From: an archaeon
GTDB taxonomy: Archaea; Asgardarchaeota; Heimdallarchaeia; Heimdallarchaeales; Kariarchaeaceae
Reading direction: 5' to 3'
NCBI GenBank assembly: GCA_024280435.1
Contig: JAJRQD010000214.1
Span: 1-60,589, forward strand
Length of the DNA stretch: 60,589 nt
Made by a program: the position numbers and the translations under genes. Below are positions 26,535-36,087 of the stretch, one piece after another (within the stretch, counting starts at the first letter, position 1; each line of letters begins with the position of its first letter). The notes beneath the pieces were generated by a model, which was given only the letters and a program-made list of their open reading frames with translations, had not been told where the DNA came from and searched no databases.

Positions 26535-26654
26535 TTATACTTTAATGCTACATCCTACAATTATAAGCAAATGACATTATAGTCATATACAACAAAAAAT
26601 CACTTTTAATTACCTGTCTTATTTCTTTATAAACTATAAAACAAACATATTATT

Positions 26655-28151
26655 ATGTCAGTTATATCAGGTCTAGGTACAGTTGTTGCAACACAAGATG
26701 GACCCACACCACTTGAATTTGATTTTGTTATCTCTGAACTGACTGCTAGAGAGACAATAGAGAGTGGTACTTTTGTTCAAATAGAGCAGAAGGATGAACT
26801 AATTATTGGAGTGATACAGACACTCAGACGAACAAATAGATACTTTTCATCAACAGACATGATACATGGATCTTCATTAGGTATGTCAGTTCAATCGATA
26901 TACCCATCTGAGAGATGGGATTATCTCATCGCCAAGGTGAAAATACTAGGTGCATACAAGAATAACATGAAATTTAGATCCACAAAACCGGTATTACCGG
27001 GTTCAAAGGTATTATATGTGAAGGATAAGATACTAAGGCAATTTTTAGGTATTGATGTTGATGGATTAAAAATAGGGAAAATCAGACAATCCAAAATAGA
27101 TGCCAATATCAATATTGACAGGATGTTACAGAAACATCTCGCAATATTATCGATATCGGGTGGTGGTAAATCCTACACGACAAGCGTTGTCATTGAAGAA
27201 ATATTGAGAAGACATCCTAGTAAAGGTCGTCCTGCTCTAGTTTTATTTGATGTTCATGGAGAATATGGAGGATTAAAAGATATTGAGAACAGTCAATATT
27301 TCAAAGAAATCGAGATTGTTAAAGTAGATTCTGAGAATATCAGTATGGCACTTGGTTATATGAGTGTATCTGATTTCAGTAAAATATTTCCCAGTATGTC
27401 AAATCCACAGAAACGAGAATTAAGCATGATCATATCATCTTTAAAGTACAAAAATGAACCAATGACCGTTGACAGTATCATCTCAAAGATCTATGAAACT
27501 GAGATGAACCCATTGGTAAAAGAGGCATTACTAGGTTGGATGAATCAATTAAAGTCAACATATTTATTCAGTAATGAAGAAAAGCCAGATCTGGAGAAAT
27601 CACTAAGCCCTGGGAAATTATTGATAATTGATCTTGCAAGTATCACCTCGCTATGGAAGAAAAGAATTATTCTGCATTATTTTCTTACCAGATTATTTGA
27701 GTTGAGAAGGAATCGAATAATACCCCCTGTTGTTTCATTCATTGAGGAAGCACATCAATTTGCACCTGAAGTAGAGGCAAGTACAACTAAATCAATCATT
27801 CATACAATTGCAAGAGAAGGTAGGAAATTTCTTTGTTCATTAGTTTTAATCAGCCAAAGACCTGTTAATTTATCTACAACTGCACTTTCACAGTGTAATT
27901 CACATCTAATTCTACGAATACTTAATCCATATGATTTAAACTATATTGGCAAAACTTCTGAGGGAATTAATCAGGAAACTTTACAGATGCTAACCTCACT
28001 AGGAGTAGGCGAAGGTCTACTGGTGGGAGAAGCAGTAAACTATCCAGTATTTATCCAAATTAGGCAGAAATTAATCAGTGCAAAATATGATGATACCTCA
28101 CTTGCTGAAGAAGCAAGACGATATGAAAAGCAAAAAATCAATCCGGTCTAA
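26655..28151 (+). CDS. herA: HerA-type bipolar DNA helicase/translocase
   Basis: A 498-residue FtsK/HerA-family ATPase. The N-terminal HAS barrel spans about 1-130. Walker A is ISGGGKSYT (near 170), LVLFDVHGEYGG is the Walker-B-like block, FIEEAHQFAPE carries the catalytic glutamates, and LVLISQRPVNLS is the sensor segment. HerA forms a hexamer that pumps DNA and, with the NurA nuclease, generates 3' overhangs downstream of Mre11-Rad50. Its stop overlaps the convergent nurA gene by 14 bp. A TATA-like TTTATAAA about 25 bp before the ATG fits a leaderless start. mre11 and rad50 are about 9 kb away rather than adjacent. Confidence 0.93.
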   Translation: MSVISGLGTVVATQDGPTPLEFDFVISELTARETIESGTFVQIEQKDELIIGVIQTLRRTNRYFSSTDMIHGSSLGMSVQSIYPSERWDYLIAKVKILGAYKNNMKFRSTKPVLPGSKVLYVKDKILRQFLGIDVDGLKIGKIRQSKIDANINIDRMLQKHLAILSISGGGKSYTTSVVIEEILRRHPSKGRPALVLFDVHGEYGGLKDIENSQYFKEIEIVKVDSENISMALGYMSVSDFSKIFPSMSNPQKRELSMIISSLKYKNEPMTVDSIISKIYETEMNPLVKEALLGWMNQLKSTYLFSNEEKPDLEKSLSPGKLLIIDLASITSLWKKRIILHYFLTRLFELRRNRIIPPVVSFIEEAHQFAPEVEASTTKSIIHTIAREGRKFLCSLVLISQRPVNLSTTALSQCNSHLILRILNPYDLNYIGKTSEGINQETLQMLTSLGVGEGLLVGEAVNYPVFIQIRQKLISAKYDDTSLAEEARRYEKQKINPV

Positions 28152-29235
28152 ATGCTCTTCTTTTTCTTAGTTCATCTCTTGGAATGCCAAAAGATACGGA
28201 TATTTCATTAACAATATTTTCAAGATAATCACCGGATAATTTTACACGATCATCAGCTTCCAAAATTATTGTTGGTATTGCAATAGGTAGACCATGCTTA
28301 CTGAGAATGGATAATGCACCCAATGCAATATCAACTACTGCATCCAGATCATTGAATTTAATTATCTCTATTTTTATTGCCTGATCCTCTTTTATTGGCT
28401 TAACCATTGTACTCCAGATTTCAAATGGATGTTTTAAAGACACCCATTTAGGTGGATGTGATCTCAGCCATGCAGTTCTCTCACCCTCATGCAGTATTCC
28501 GTCACATAGTGTATGGTCAAGCATATTTGATAAATTCACTCTCCAACCCTTGACAGGTTTGGATATTATTACCTTCGTTCTTATCCATTCTGGAATTGTT
28601 TCAGAAAATGTTAATGAAAGATTTCTAGATCTTGAATCTTTGATTACCCCACAGAGTAACACATTTCTTTCATGTGCAATATTTACAAGATCTCGATACA
28701 TAGCTTTTACAGCCATCTCGATGGTGGTAACATTTTTTGATTGATTATTTAGTTCTTGAAAATCACTAGAGAGAGGTATGACCTTACCATCTATGAACAG
28801 TACAGTTGGATTCTGGAATTTTATCGTCTCAATTGCAATTTCATATTCTACAAGTAATCTATATAAAGTTGCTAATTTGAGAAATTCTTGACGTGAGGGA
28901 AGAGATGGTGCAAGATAAACCATTGGTTCAGGATCAAAATTGGGTGTATAAACCGCCTCCACTTTTTTCCCAATTCCATGAAATGTGACACCCACAGCCC
29001 TATAAAGAATAAGATCTAGTCCTGCCAGAGCTTCTGTTATCAAACCACCATCAACACCAGAGATCTTTGTGATAGAGGGGACAGTATCATTTATTTTATG
29101 AATGAATTTTTTCTCAACCCATGGTATCTCAAGAAAATCAATTGTTCTTGCAAATTGTGAGAACATCTGTAACCACTTCCTTTCTCTGAATATTTTCAGA
29201 CGTAATTCTCGGATGGTATTTGAAAGATCATTCAC
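28138..29235 (-). CDS. nurA: NurA 5'-3' nuclease
   Basis: A 365-residue NurA. Its RNase H-like active site is visible as ISGVDGGLI (near 60) and VLFIDGKVIPL (near 165), carrying the metal-binding aspartates; a further family block near the C-terminus includes HGLPIAIPTIILEADDRV. NurA degrades the 5' strand in complex with HerA. The start codon is GTG. The gene is convergent with herA and overlaps it by 14 bp; in many archaea the two are codirectional, in a single cluster with mre11 and rad50. Confidence 0.92.
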   Translation of the reverse strand: MNDLSNTIRELRLKIFRERKWLQMFSQFARTIDFLEIPWVEKKFIHKINDTVPSITKISGVDGGLITEALAGLDLILYRAVGVTFHGIGKKVEAVYTPNFDPEPMVYLAPSLPSRQEFLKLATLYRLLVEYEIAIETIKFQNPTVLFIDGKVIPLSSDFQELNNQSKNVTTIEMAVKAMYRDLVNIAHERNVLLCGVIKDSRSRNLSLTFSETIPEWIRTKVIISKPVKGWRVNLSNMLDHTLCDGILHEGERTAWLRSHPPKWVSLKHPFEIWSTMVKPIKEDQAIKIEIIKFNDLDAVVDIALGALSILSKHGLPIAIPTIILEADDRVKLSGDYLENIVNEISVSFGIPRDELRKRRAFRPD

Positions 29236-29383
29236 AAGCTGAATAAAAACAAACCTCTTATTAAAAATTCATTTTTTGATATTTAAACAAGTAAATTAAG
29301 AATTTAAAATCAGTCAAACTTTATATTCCAAATAGTGAGAGCTTTACCGATTATTTTTTATTATTACTTTTGTTCTGTATAAT

Positions 29384-31030
29384 ATGCCAAACACTGTAAA
29401 AAAAACCCGATATGTATTTATTTTAGGTTCAGTACTGTCAGGGTTGGGGAAAGGTATTGTAACAGTTTCAATAGGCAAAAATCTACAAGTAAGAGGACAT
29501 GATGTTCAGGTTTGTAAGATAGATCCATATCTGAATCTAGATGCTGGGACGATGAACCCCACAGAACATGGGGAAACATTTGTTACACAAGATGGAGGAG
29601 AACTTGATGTTGATTTCGGTCATTATGAGAGATTTTTATCTATAAATGTATCAAAGAAACAGAATATTACAACTGGACAGGTATATCTAAATGTAATTGA
29701 GAAAGAGAGAAGGGGAGATTATCTTGGTCAGACCGTACAAGTAGTACCACATGTGATCAACGAAATACTAAGAAGAGTTGAAGAGATTGATCAAAATGCA
29801 GATACAGATGTACTTCTTGTAGAAGTTGGTGGAACTATTGGAGATATTGAATCATACCCATTTCTTGAGGCATTAAGACAATTGCAGAGGAACCATCCAG
29901 AGATTGAGGTATGTACTGTGCTATTAACATATGTACCATTTCCGGATCATCTATCAGAACATAAAACCAAACCAGCACAGCATTCTGTAAGAGAATTAAG
30001 AGCTGCGGGTATATTTCCAAATATTATTGTATGTAGAAGTGATGTTTCACTCACACCCAAAGTTATCTCCAAAATTGCGGACTTCTGTGATGTTCCAGAA
30101 CATGCAGTATTCGATTTACCAGATCTTAATAATGTTTTTGAAGCTCCACAACTTCTAGATAATCAAGGTTTTGGAGAATTAGTTGGAAAATTATTGAAAT
30201 TACCAGCTGCACAGCCAGAATGGACAAAAATGGATAAACTTGTAAAATATACTCTTCCAAATCTTGATAAAAAAATTGTAATTGGAGTTCCTGGAAAATA
30301 CACAACACTCCGAGATTCATACATTTCAGTCAATGAGGCACTAAAACATGCAGGTTGGCAAATGGGCTATGATGTTGAATTACAGCATATAAATACAGAA
30401 CAATTTGAAAAAGATGAAGATTTTATCAAAATACTAGATGAAGTAGATGGAATTCTAGTACCCGGTGGATTTGGAGATAGAGGCACAGAGGGTAAAATAA
30501 AAGCTATAAAATATGCAAGGGAGAATAAGATTCCATTCCTTGGAATTTGCCTGGGATTCCAATTGGCAGTTGTGGAATACACTCGAAATGTAATTGGAAT
30601 ACAAGATGCACATTCCACTGAGATGGATAGCACAACAGAGTTCCCAATTATAGATATTCTTCCAGAACAGAAGAATATAACTAATCTTGGTGGCACTATG
30701 AGACTTGGAGGTTATGATATCACACTTACAAAAAATACCACTCTTGCAAAACTGTACAATGCTATACACATCAATGAAAGACATCGTCATAGATATGAGG
30801 TCAATCCGGATCTGATAGAAAAGATCAATGATGGAGAGTTAAAATTTACAGGATTTTGGAATAATCTTGCAGAAACTTTTGAATTGCTAGGTCATCCCTA
30901 TTTTATTGGTACACAGTACCATCCTGAATTCAAATCAACTCCATGGGCACCCTCAGCACCTTACATGGGATTAATCAAAGCAATTATAGAAAAAAAAAAC
31001 TTGAAAATTAAAAGTGAAAAAAAGAGATGA
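29384..31030 (+). CDS. pyrG: CTP synthase
   Basis: A 548-residue CTP synthase, making CTP from UTP, ATP and glutamine. The N-terminal synthetase domain has GSVLSGLGKGIVTVSIG, KIDPYLNLDAGTMNP and EVGGTIGDIES. The C-terminal glutamine amidotransferase has GICLGFQLAV with the nucleophilic cysteine (near 390) and the HPEF of the catalytic triad (YHPEFKS). Length and motif order are normal. It is followed 18 bp later by the GINS gene, so the pyrimidine and replication genes may share a transcript. Confidence 0.97.
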   Translation: MPNTVKKTRYVFILGSVLSGLGKGIVTVSIGKNLQVRGHDVQVCKIDPYLNLDAGTMNPTEHGETFVTQDGGELDVDFGHYERFLSINVSKKQNITTGQVYLNVIEKERRGDYLGQTVQVVPHVINEILRRVEEIDQNADTDVLLVEVGGTIGDIESYPFLEALRQLQRNHPEIEVCTVLLTYVPFPDHLSEHKTKPAQHSVRELRAAGIFPNIIVCRSDVSLTPKVISKIADFCDVPEHAVFDLPDLNNVFEAPQLLDNQGFGELVGKLLKLPAAQPEWTKMDKLVKYTLPNLDKKIVIGVPGKYTTLRDSYISVNEALKHAGWQMGYDVELQHINTEQFEKDEDFIKILDEVDGILVPGGFGDRGTEGKIKAIKYARENKIPFLGICLGFQLAVVEYTRNVIGIQDAHSTEMDSTTEFPIIDILPEQKNITNLGGTMRLGGYDITLTKNTTLAKLYNAIHINERHRHRYEVNPDLIEKINDGELKFTGFWNNLAETFELLGHPYFIGTQYHPEFKSTPWAPSAPYMGLIKAIIEKKNLKIKSEKKR

Positions 31031-31048
31031 TCAATAAAACTGTTTATT

Positions 31049-31621
31049 TTGTATGAGGATAATAGTATTGTAGTGCCAATTGAAAACCTAGATATGACAA
31101 GATTGACTTTTGACTTAGAAGAGACAATGGTATCAGTGATAGCATTGGAGGATATACCAGATCTTAGGCTAGACAGGATTAATATCAGGCTGATGAAAGA
31201 TAAAGAGGCAGAAGTCCCATTATGGGTAGCAGAAGTATTAGAAGAGAATAATATTGCAATTATTAAGGATGATCATACTGTTTCACACAAGTATATAGCC
31301 CGTGTTGCACATAAGGAGGGGGATAATAGGATTCTTGAAGAAATTGATTCACATTTATATAGGCGTGTCAGAACATATATACAGAAACTAGATAATATTA
31401 ATACAGCAAAATCTCTTCGTCAGAAGACTAGTATCGAGGGAAATTTCGAGAAACTTCTAAGAATGAGATTTAAGAAGATACTGAACATTGTCATGATAGA
31501 TAATCAACTCGATGGTAATCTTGCATTATCAGAGGAGGAAAAATGGCTATACAGTCAACTGAATATGATTTTCAGGTCGTGGCAAAGAAACGTTGGAATC
31601 TCATCCAATCAGATGAAGTGA
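31049..31621 (+). CDS. GINS complex subunit (Gins23-like)
   Basis: A 190-residue GINS protein. The N-terminal small domain (ETMVSVIALEDIP, EVPLWVAEVLEENNIAII) precedes the helical A domain (EEIDSHLYRRVRTYIQKL, LLRMRFKKILNIV). This B-before-A order is that of the Gins23 class. GINS links MCM, Cdc45/GAN and polymerase in the replisome. The start is TTG 31049. The gene ends 5 bp before the MCM start, and such GINS-MCM pairing is recurrent in archaea. Confidence 0.8.
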   Translation: MYEDNSIVVPIENLDMTRLTFDLEETMVSVIALEDIPDLRLDRINIRLMKDKEAEVPLWVAEVLEENNIAIIKDDHTVSHKYIARVAHKEGDNRILEEIDSHLYRRVRTYIQKLDNINTAKSLRQKTSIEGNFEKLLRMRFKKILNIVMIDNQLDGNLALSEEEKWLYSQLNMIFRSWQRNVGISSNQMK

Positions 31622-31626
31622 TATAT

Positions 31627-33729
31627 ATGGCAATTGAAACACATGAAGAATTACTTGAGAGTTACGAGAGCTTTTTTACCAATTTCAAGGATGATAATGG
31701 AGATTACAAATATATCGATCAGATCAATAGAATGGTTAGAGATGGTAAAAGATCAATTAATATCGATTATAATGATCTAGTATTGATAGATGATATGAGA
31801 GATCTTGATCTTGCATCCACTTTGATGGAGAATCCATACTTCATGCTTGCAGCAGGTTCAGAAGCTCTTGCTCTCCATGTAAAGAATGAAAACCTAGATT
31901 ATTACAAAGAAATTCTACTTGAAAAAAATAATTTCTATGTTAGATTTCATGATACACCGTCTAGTATTAGAATCAGAGATATAAGAGCCGCACATGTGGA
32001 TACTCTGAAATGGTTAGATGGTATCGTCATAAGAACAACAGAGATCAAATCAATTATCACCAAAGCATTCTATACATGTGCAGAGGGGCATGAGCTTGAG
32101 ATAACTTTTAGTGATGGAGTATATTTCAAACCAGATAGGTGTATTAATGATGCATGCAAAGCAAAAGAATTCAATCTAGATAATCGAAGGTCAAAATTAA
32201 TTGATTGGCAATACATAACAGTACAGGAAAAACCAGAGGATCTACCACCTGGCGCCTCTCCAAAATCGATCTCATGTAGATTAACAGATGATATTGTGAA
32301 TGCAGTCAGACCTGGTGACAGGGTACATTTTGGAGGTCTCGTAAGAACCAAGGCATCAAAACAGATAAAAAAAGGTCAAGTACTTACTTTTGATTCTTGG
32401 ATTGATATCAACTATATAGAATCACTTACAAAAGATGACGACTTTCTGAACATCACTCCAGAGGAAGAAAAACACTTCATAGATATTTCAAATGATCCAA
32501 AGATACATGAACATATCATTCAATCTATTGCACCATCAATATATGGACACAACGAGGTAAAAGAGGCATCTATGTTATTATTATTTGGAGGTGTAACAAA
32601 AACATATCCTGATGGGTTCTCCACAAGAGGACAACCAAATGTATTATTAATTGGAGATCCAGGAGTTGCCAAATCACAGATGCTCAGATATGTGCAGAGT
32701 ATCGCACCTAGAGGTATATTTACCTCTGGAAAAGGGTCTTCAGCTGCTGGATTGACAGCTGCAATTGTAAGAGATCCAGATACAGGTGAGGTAACTCTTG
32801 AAGCAGGAGCTTTAGTACTTGCAGACCGAGGATTATGTCTGATTGATGAATTTGATAAGATGAGTGAGAATGATAGGTCTGCCATACATGAGGCAATGGA
32901 ACAACACACAGTATCTATCGCAAAAGCAGGAATTGTTGCCACTCTGAATGCAAGAACAGGAGTATTTGCGGCTGCAAATCCAAAATATGGAAGATATGAG
33001 ATAAATAGAACATTTAATGAAAATGTAAATCTATCTGCACCAATTCTTTCCAGATTTGATCTGATATTCACATTGAGAGATGAACCAGAAGAGGATAATG
33101 ATTCTGTAATTGCCAGTCATATTCTAAATTTACATCGTTTCCATGGAAATGCAGCCACTAATAAACCTCCAATGCAAGAGGATGAACTAAAAAAATATAT
33201 TGCATATGCAAAGAAGAACTATCATCCAGTGCTATCAGAGGAAGCAGTAGAATTAATAGAAAATTATTATGTATCAATGAGAAGCGCATATGGTAAATCA
33301 TCTGCAGATGGGAAACAGGGTGATAGGGTGACAATCACTGCAAGGCAATTAGAAGGTATAATTAGGCTATCAGAGGCTAGAGCTAGAGCTGCATTGAGAA
33401 GTGTTGTTACAAAGATGGATGCACAGAAAGCAATTGATCTTGTTAAATTCAGTCTATCACAGATAGCAATTGATCCAGAAACAGGTGCACAGGATATTGA
33501 TGCTCTGTATTCTGGTAGTACAGGCACCAAAAGAAATAAGCTCAACAAATTACTTAGCTTGATTGATTTTCTTTATAAGCAGAACAATGGCCCATTCAAA
33601 GAGGAAGAGCTAATTAATGAAGCCGAAAGGGAAGGTTTAGCCAAAGACTATGTAATTGGAGTATTGACTTCAATGAGACGAGATGGTACACTGTATGAAC
33701 CCCGTCCAGGTATGATTGATAAACCATAA
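31627..33729 (+). CDS. mcm: replicative DNA helicase MCM
   Basis: A 700-residue MCM helicase. The N-terminal half holds domain A and the zinc site (CAEGHELE ... RCINDAC). The AAA+ motor follows: Walker A GDPGVAKSQ (near 343), Walker B LCLIDEFDKM (near 403), sensor 1 FAAANPKYG, arginine finger LSRFDLIF (near 474), sensor 2 within ITARQLEGIIRLSEARAR. A winged helix is at the C-terminus. A longer ORF begins at 31543 inside the GINS gene, but ATG 31627, with AAGTGAT just upstream and only 5 bp after the GINS stop, gives the usual MCM N-terminus. No intein is present. Confidence 0.95.
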   Translation: MAIETHEELLESYESFFTNFKDDNGDYKYIDQINRMVRDGKRSINIDYNDLVLIDDMRDLDLASTLMENPYFMLAAGSEALALHVKNENLDYYKEILLEKNNFYVRFHDTPSSIRIRDIRAAHVDTLKWLDGIVIRTTEIKSIITKAFYTCAEGHELEITFSDGVYFKPDRCINDACKAKEFNLDNRRSKLIDWQYITVQEKPEDLPPGASPKSISCRLTDDIVNAVRPGDRVHFGGLVRTKASKQIKKGQVLTFDSWIDINYIESLTKDDDFLNITPEEEKHFIDISNDPKIHEHIIQSIAPSIYGHNEVKEASMLLLFGGVTKTYPDGFSTRGQPNVLLIGDPGVAKSQMLRYVQSIAPRGIFTSGKGSSAAGLTAAIVRDPDTGEVTLEAGALVLADRGLCLIDEFDKMSENDRSAIHEAMEQHTVSIAKAGIVATLNARTGVFAAANPKYGRYEINRTFNENVNLSAPILSRFDLIFTLRDEPEEDNDSVIASHILNLHRFHGNAATNKPPMQEDELKKYIAYAKKNYHPVLSEEAVELIENYYVSMRSAYGKSSADGKQGDRVTITARQLEGIIRLSEARARAALRSVVTKMDAQKAIDLVKFSLSQIAIDPETGAQDIDALYSGSTGTKRNKLNKLLSLIDFLYKQNNGPFKEEELINEAEREGLAKDYVIGVLTSMRRDGTLYEPRPGMIDKP

Positions 33730-33799
33730 TTCAGTTTTAAAACACTCTAAGATACTTTTATATGTTATACTTATTCCTATTAATTTGCAAGGTGTGATT

Positions 33800-36013
33800 G
33801 TGAAAATAGAAGATCTGAAATTTGATGAGAGATTAAAAACTAAATTAATTAATGACGGTATATATGAATTATACCCACCTCAAGCTGAAGCTGTTGAAAA
33901 AGGACTGCTTGAAAGTGTAAATCAAGTGGTTGCAATTCCAACAGCATCAGGTAAAACATTAATTGCTATAATGGCGATTTTTTCATCTCTTTTAAAAAAT
34001 GGTGGAAAAGCTATTTATCTTGCACCATTAAGAGCACTTGCATCTGAAAAATATACTGAATTCAAAGAATTTGCAGATCTTGTGGGATTATCAGTTGCTA
34101 TTTCAACAGGAGACCTTGATGAACAGTCTGGATGGATCAAAAATGCCAACATAATAATAGCAACCAATGAGAAATTTGATTCAATAATTAGACATCAGGT
34201 AGATTGGTTGAATGATATTAGAGTCGTAGTCTCTGATGAGGTTCACCTAATTAATGATGCTAGCAGGGGTCCTGTACTGGAGGTAGTTTTATCATTGATA
34301 AGAAGAAATCTACCTGAATGCCAAATAATCGCTTTATCTGCCACAATTAATAATGCAGATGAGATTGCAGAATGGCTGGAAGCGGAGCTGATACTTTCTA
34401 CTTGGAGACCTGTTGATCTGAAAGAAGGTGTCTGGGAAAACGGAACTGTGACCTATGCAAATGGAAAGAAAAAGCAACTAGGTGATCCCAGGGATAAAAC
34501 AGGCTATATATCGCTCACAACAGATATGATTTCACAGAATGGACAGGTACTTGTTTTTGCCAATACCCGAAAATCCACTGTGAAAACAGCTATGGATTTG
34601 AAAAGTAAGGTTAAATCATTGATTAATAACAATCAACTTGGTAAATTGAGAGAGATAGCCAATCAGATTAGATCCACCGGTGAAAAAACTGAATTAAGAA
34701 CTAAATTAGCAGAGGTTGTTGAATGTGGAGTGGCTTTTCATCATGCAGGTTTGGTTTCTAGACACAGAAAAATCGTGGAGCAAGCATTTAAAGATAGAAT
34801 TATTAAAGTAATAACAGCATCTCCCACATTAGCAGCAGGTGTCAATATACCAGGTAGAAGAGTGGTGATTAGAAACGTCACAAGATACTCACAAGGATAT
34901 ATTCAGCCAATTCCAGTTCTAGAATACAAACAGATGGCGGGAAGAGCAGGAAGACCACAGTATGATCCTTATGGAGAAGCAATCATACTTGCTAAAAATA
35001 GTAGCGAGAAAAATCAGTACTTGGATCGTTTTGTGAGAGCAGACACCGAACTCATATATTCAAAACTAGGCACAGAACCTGCCATGAGATCACATATATT
35101 ATCATTTATTGCTTCAGAATATGTGAATGATTTTGACACTGCAATGGATATGATTGCAAATACATTTTATGGATATCAGAATGAAGATGCACTTTTTCTT
35201 GTTGAGGAGGAAATATTCAAAGTATTTGAAATATTAACAGAATCAAAATTAATTTCTAAAGATGAACCTTATCAGATAACACCCTTTGGAAAGAGAGTGA
35301 ATGAGCTGTATCTTGACCCATTATCTGCCAGACTGATTAAAGTAGGTCTTGAAGAGAGTATAGATCGAGACAAACTTGCAGATATTATTTATCTACAATT
35401 GCTTTCAAATACACCAGATCTAAGATCTTACTCTGTTAGACAGAAAGAAATGGATATTCTAATCGATACATACAATAAATATGAGGATGATTGGATAAAT
35501 ATCAATCATGAGACAGACTATGAAGAAGATATTTTTTTCAGCTCTTTAAAAATTGCAAAAACACTTGATATGTGGCTAAATGAAAAAAGTGAGGAGGAAA
35601 TTAATAACACATTTGGAATCGCTTCAGGAGACTTGCATTCACTATTGAACAGAATGGCATGGTTAGTTCACTCTGCAAATGAGATTGCAAGAATTTTTGA
35701 TTGGAAATATCATAAAAAAGCATTATCAAGGATCAATAAACGGATTAAATATGGCATCAGAGCAGATTTGCTACCCTTGGTAGAGCTATCAAATGTTGGT
35801 AGAGTTCGCGCAAGAACATTATACGATGCAGGATACACCAATATTGAGAAAATTAAGAATGCAGACGAGAAACAACTGGCAAAATTACAGGGAATAGGAG
35901 CAAGACTCGCTAAATTAATAATAGATAATTTAACTGTTGATGATACAAATGATACTTTTATCGAGAATATTCCTGATAAAACGCAAACTACTCTTGATGC
36001 ATTTTTTGAATGA
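33800..36013 (+). CDS. hel308: Hel308 superfamily 2 DNA helicase
   Basis: A 737-residue Ski2-like helicase. Motifs visible are the Q-motif YPPQAEAVEKGLL, Walker A PTASGKTLIA, DEVH (SDEVHLIND), SAT (IALSATINN), motif IV (VLVFANTRKS) and motif VI (QMAGRAGRPQYD). A ratchet domain and a C-terminal helix-hairpin-helix follow (NVGRVRARTLYDAGY, LQGIGARLAKLI). The C-terminus QTTLDAFFE looks like a PCNA-interacting peptide (QxxLxxFF). Hel308 unwinds lagging strands at stalled forks. The ORF could start at 33716, but AGGTGTGA just before GTG 33800 favours that start. Confidence 0.93.
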   Translation: MKIEDLKFDERLKTKLINDGIYELYPPQAEAVEKGLLESVNQVVAIPTASGKTLIAIMAIFSSLLKNGGKAIYLAPLRALASEKYTEFKEFADLVGLSVAISTGDLDEQSGWIKNANIIIATNEKFDSIIRHQVDWLNDIRVVVSDEVHLINDASRGPVLEVVLSLIRRNLPECQIIALSATINNADEIAEWLEAELILSTWRPVDLKEGVWENGTVTYANGKKKQLGDPRDKTGYISLTTDMISQNGQVLVFANTRKSTVKTAMDLKSKVKSLINNNQLGKLREIANQIRSTGEKTELRTKLAEVVECGVAFHHAGLVSRHRKIVEQAFKDRIIKVITASPTLAAGVNIPGRRVVIRNVTRYSQGYIQPIPVLEYKQMAGRAGRPQYDPYGEAIILAKNSSEKNQYLDRFVRADTELIYSKLGTEPAMRSHILSFIASEYVNDFDTAMDMIANTFYGYQNEDALFLVEEEIFKVFEILTESKLISKDEPYQITPFGKRVNELYLDPLSARLIKVGLEESIDRDKLADIIYLQLLSNTPDLRSYSVRQKEMDILIDTYNKYEDDWININHETDYEEDIFFSSLKIAKTLDMWLNEKSEEEINNTFGIASGDLHSLLNRMAWLVHSANEIARIFDWKYHKKALSRINKRIKYGIRADLLPLVELSNVGRVRARTLYDAGYTNIEKIKNADEKQLAKLQGIGARLAKLIIDNLTVDDTNDTFIENIPDKTQTTLDAFFE

Positions 36014-36087
36014 AATTTGATTAACATTCATAATTTAATGTAATCTTCAATAGCATCCTTTTTGATTTGCTATTTTATTAATAATAT

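Noticed and set aside
30367-30790. Long minus-strand ORFs inside pyrG
   Set aside because: They are antisense shadows of a fully conserved CTP synthase and have no recognisable product; similar shadows in mcm, rad50 and vps22 were dropped for the same reason.
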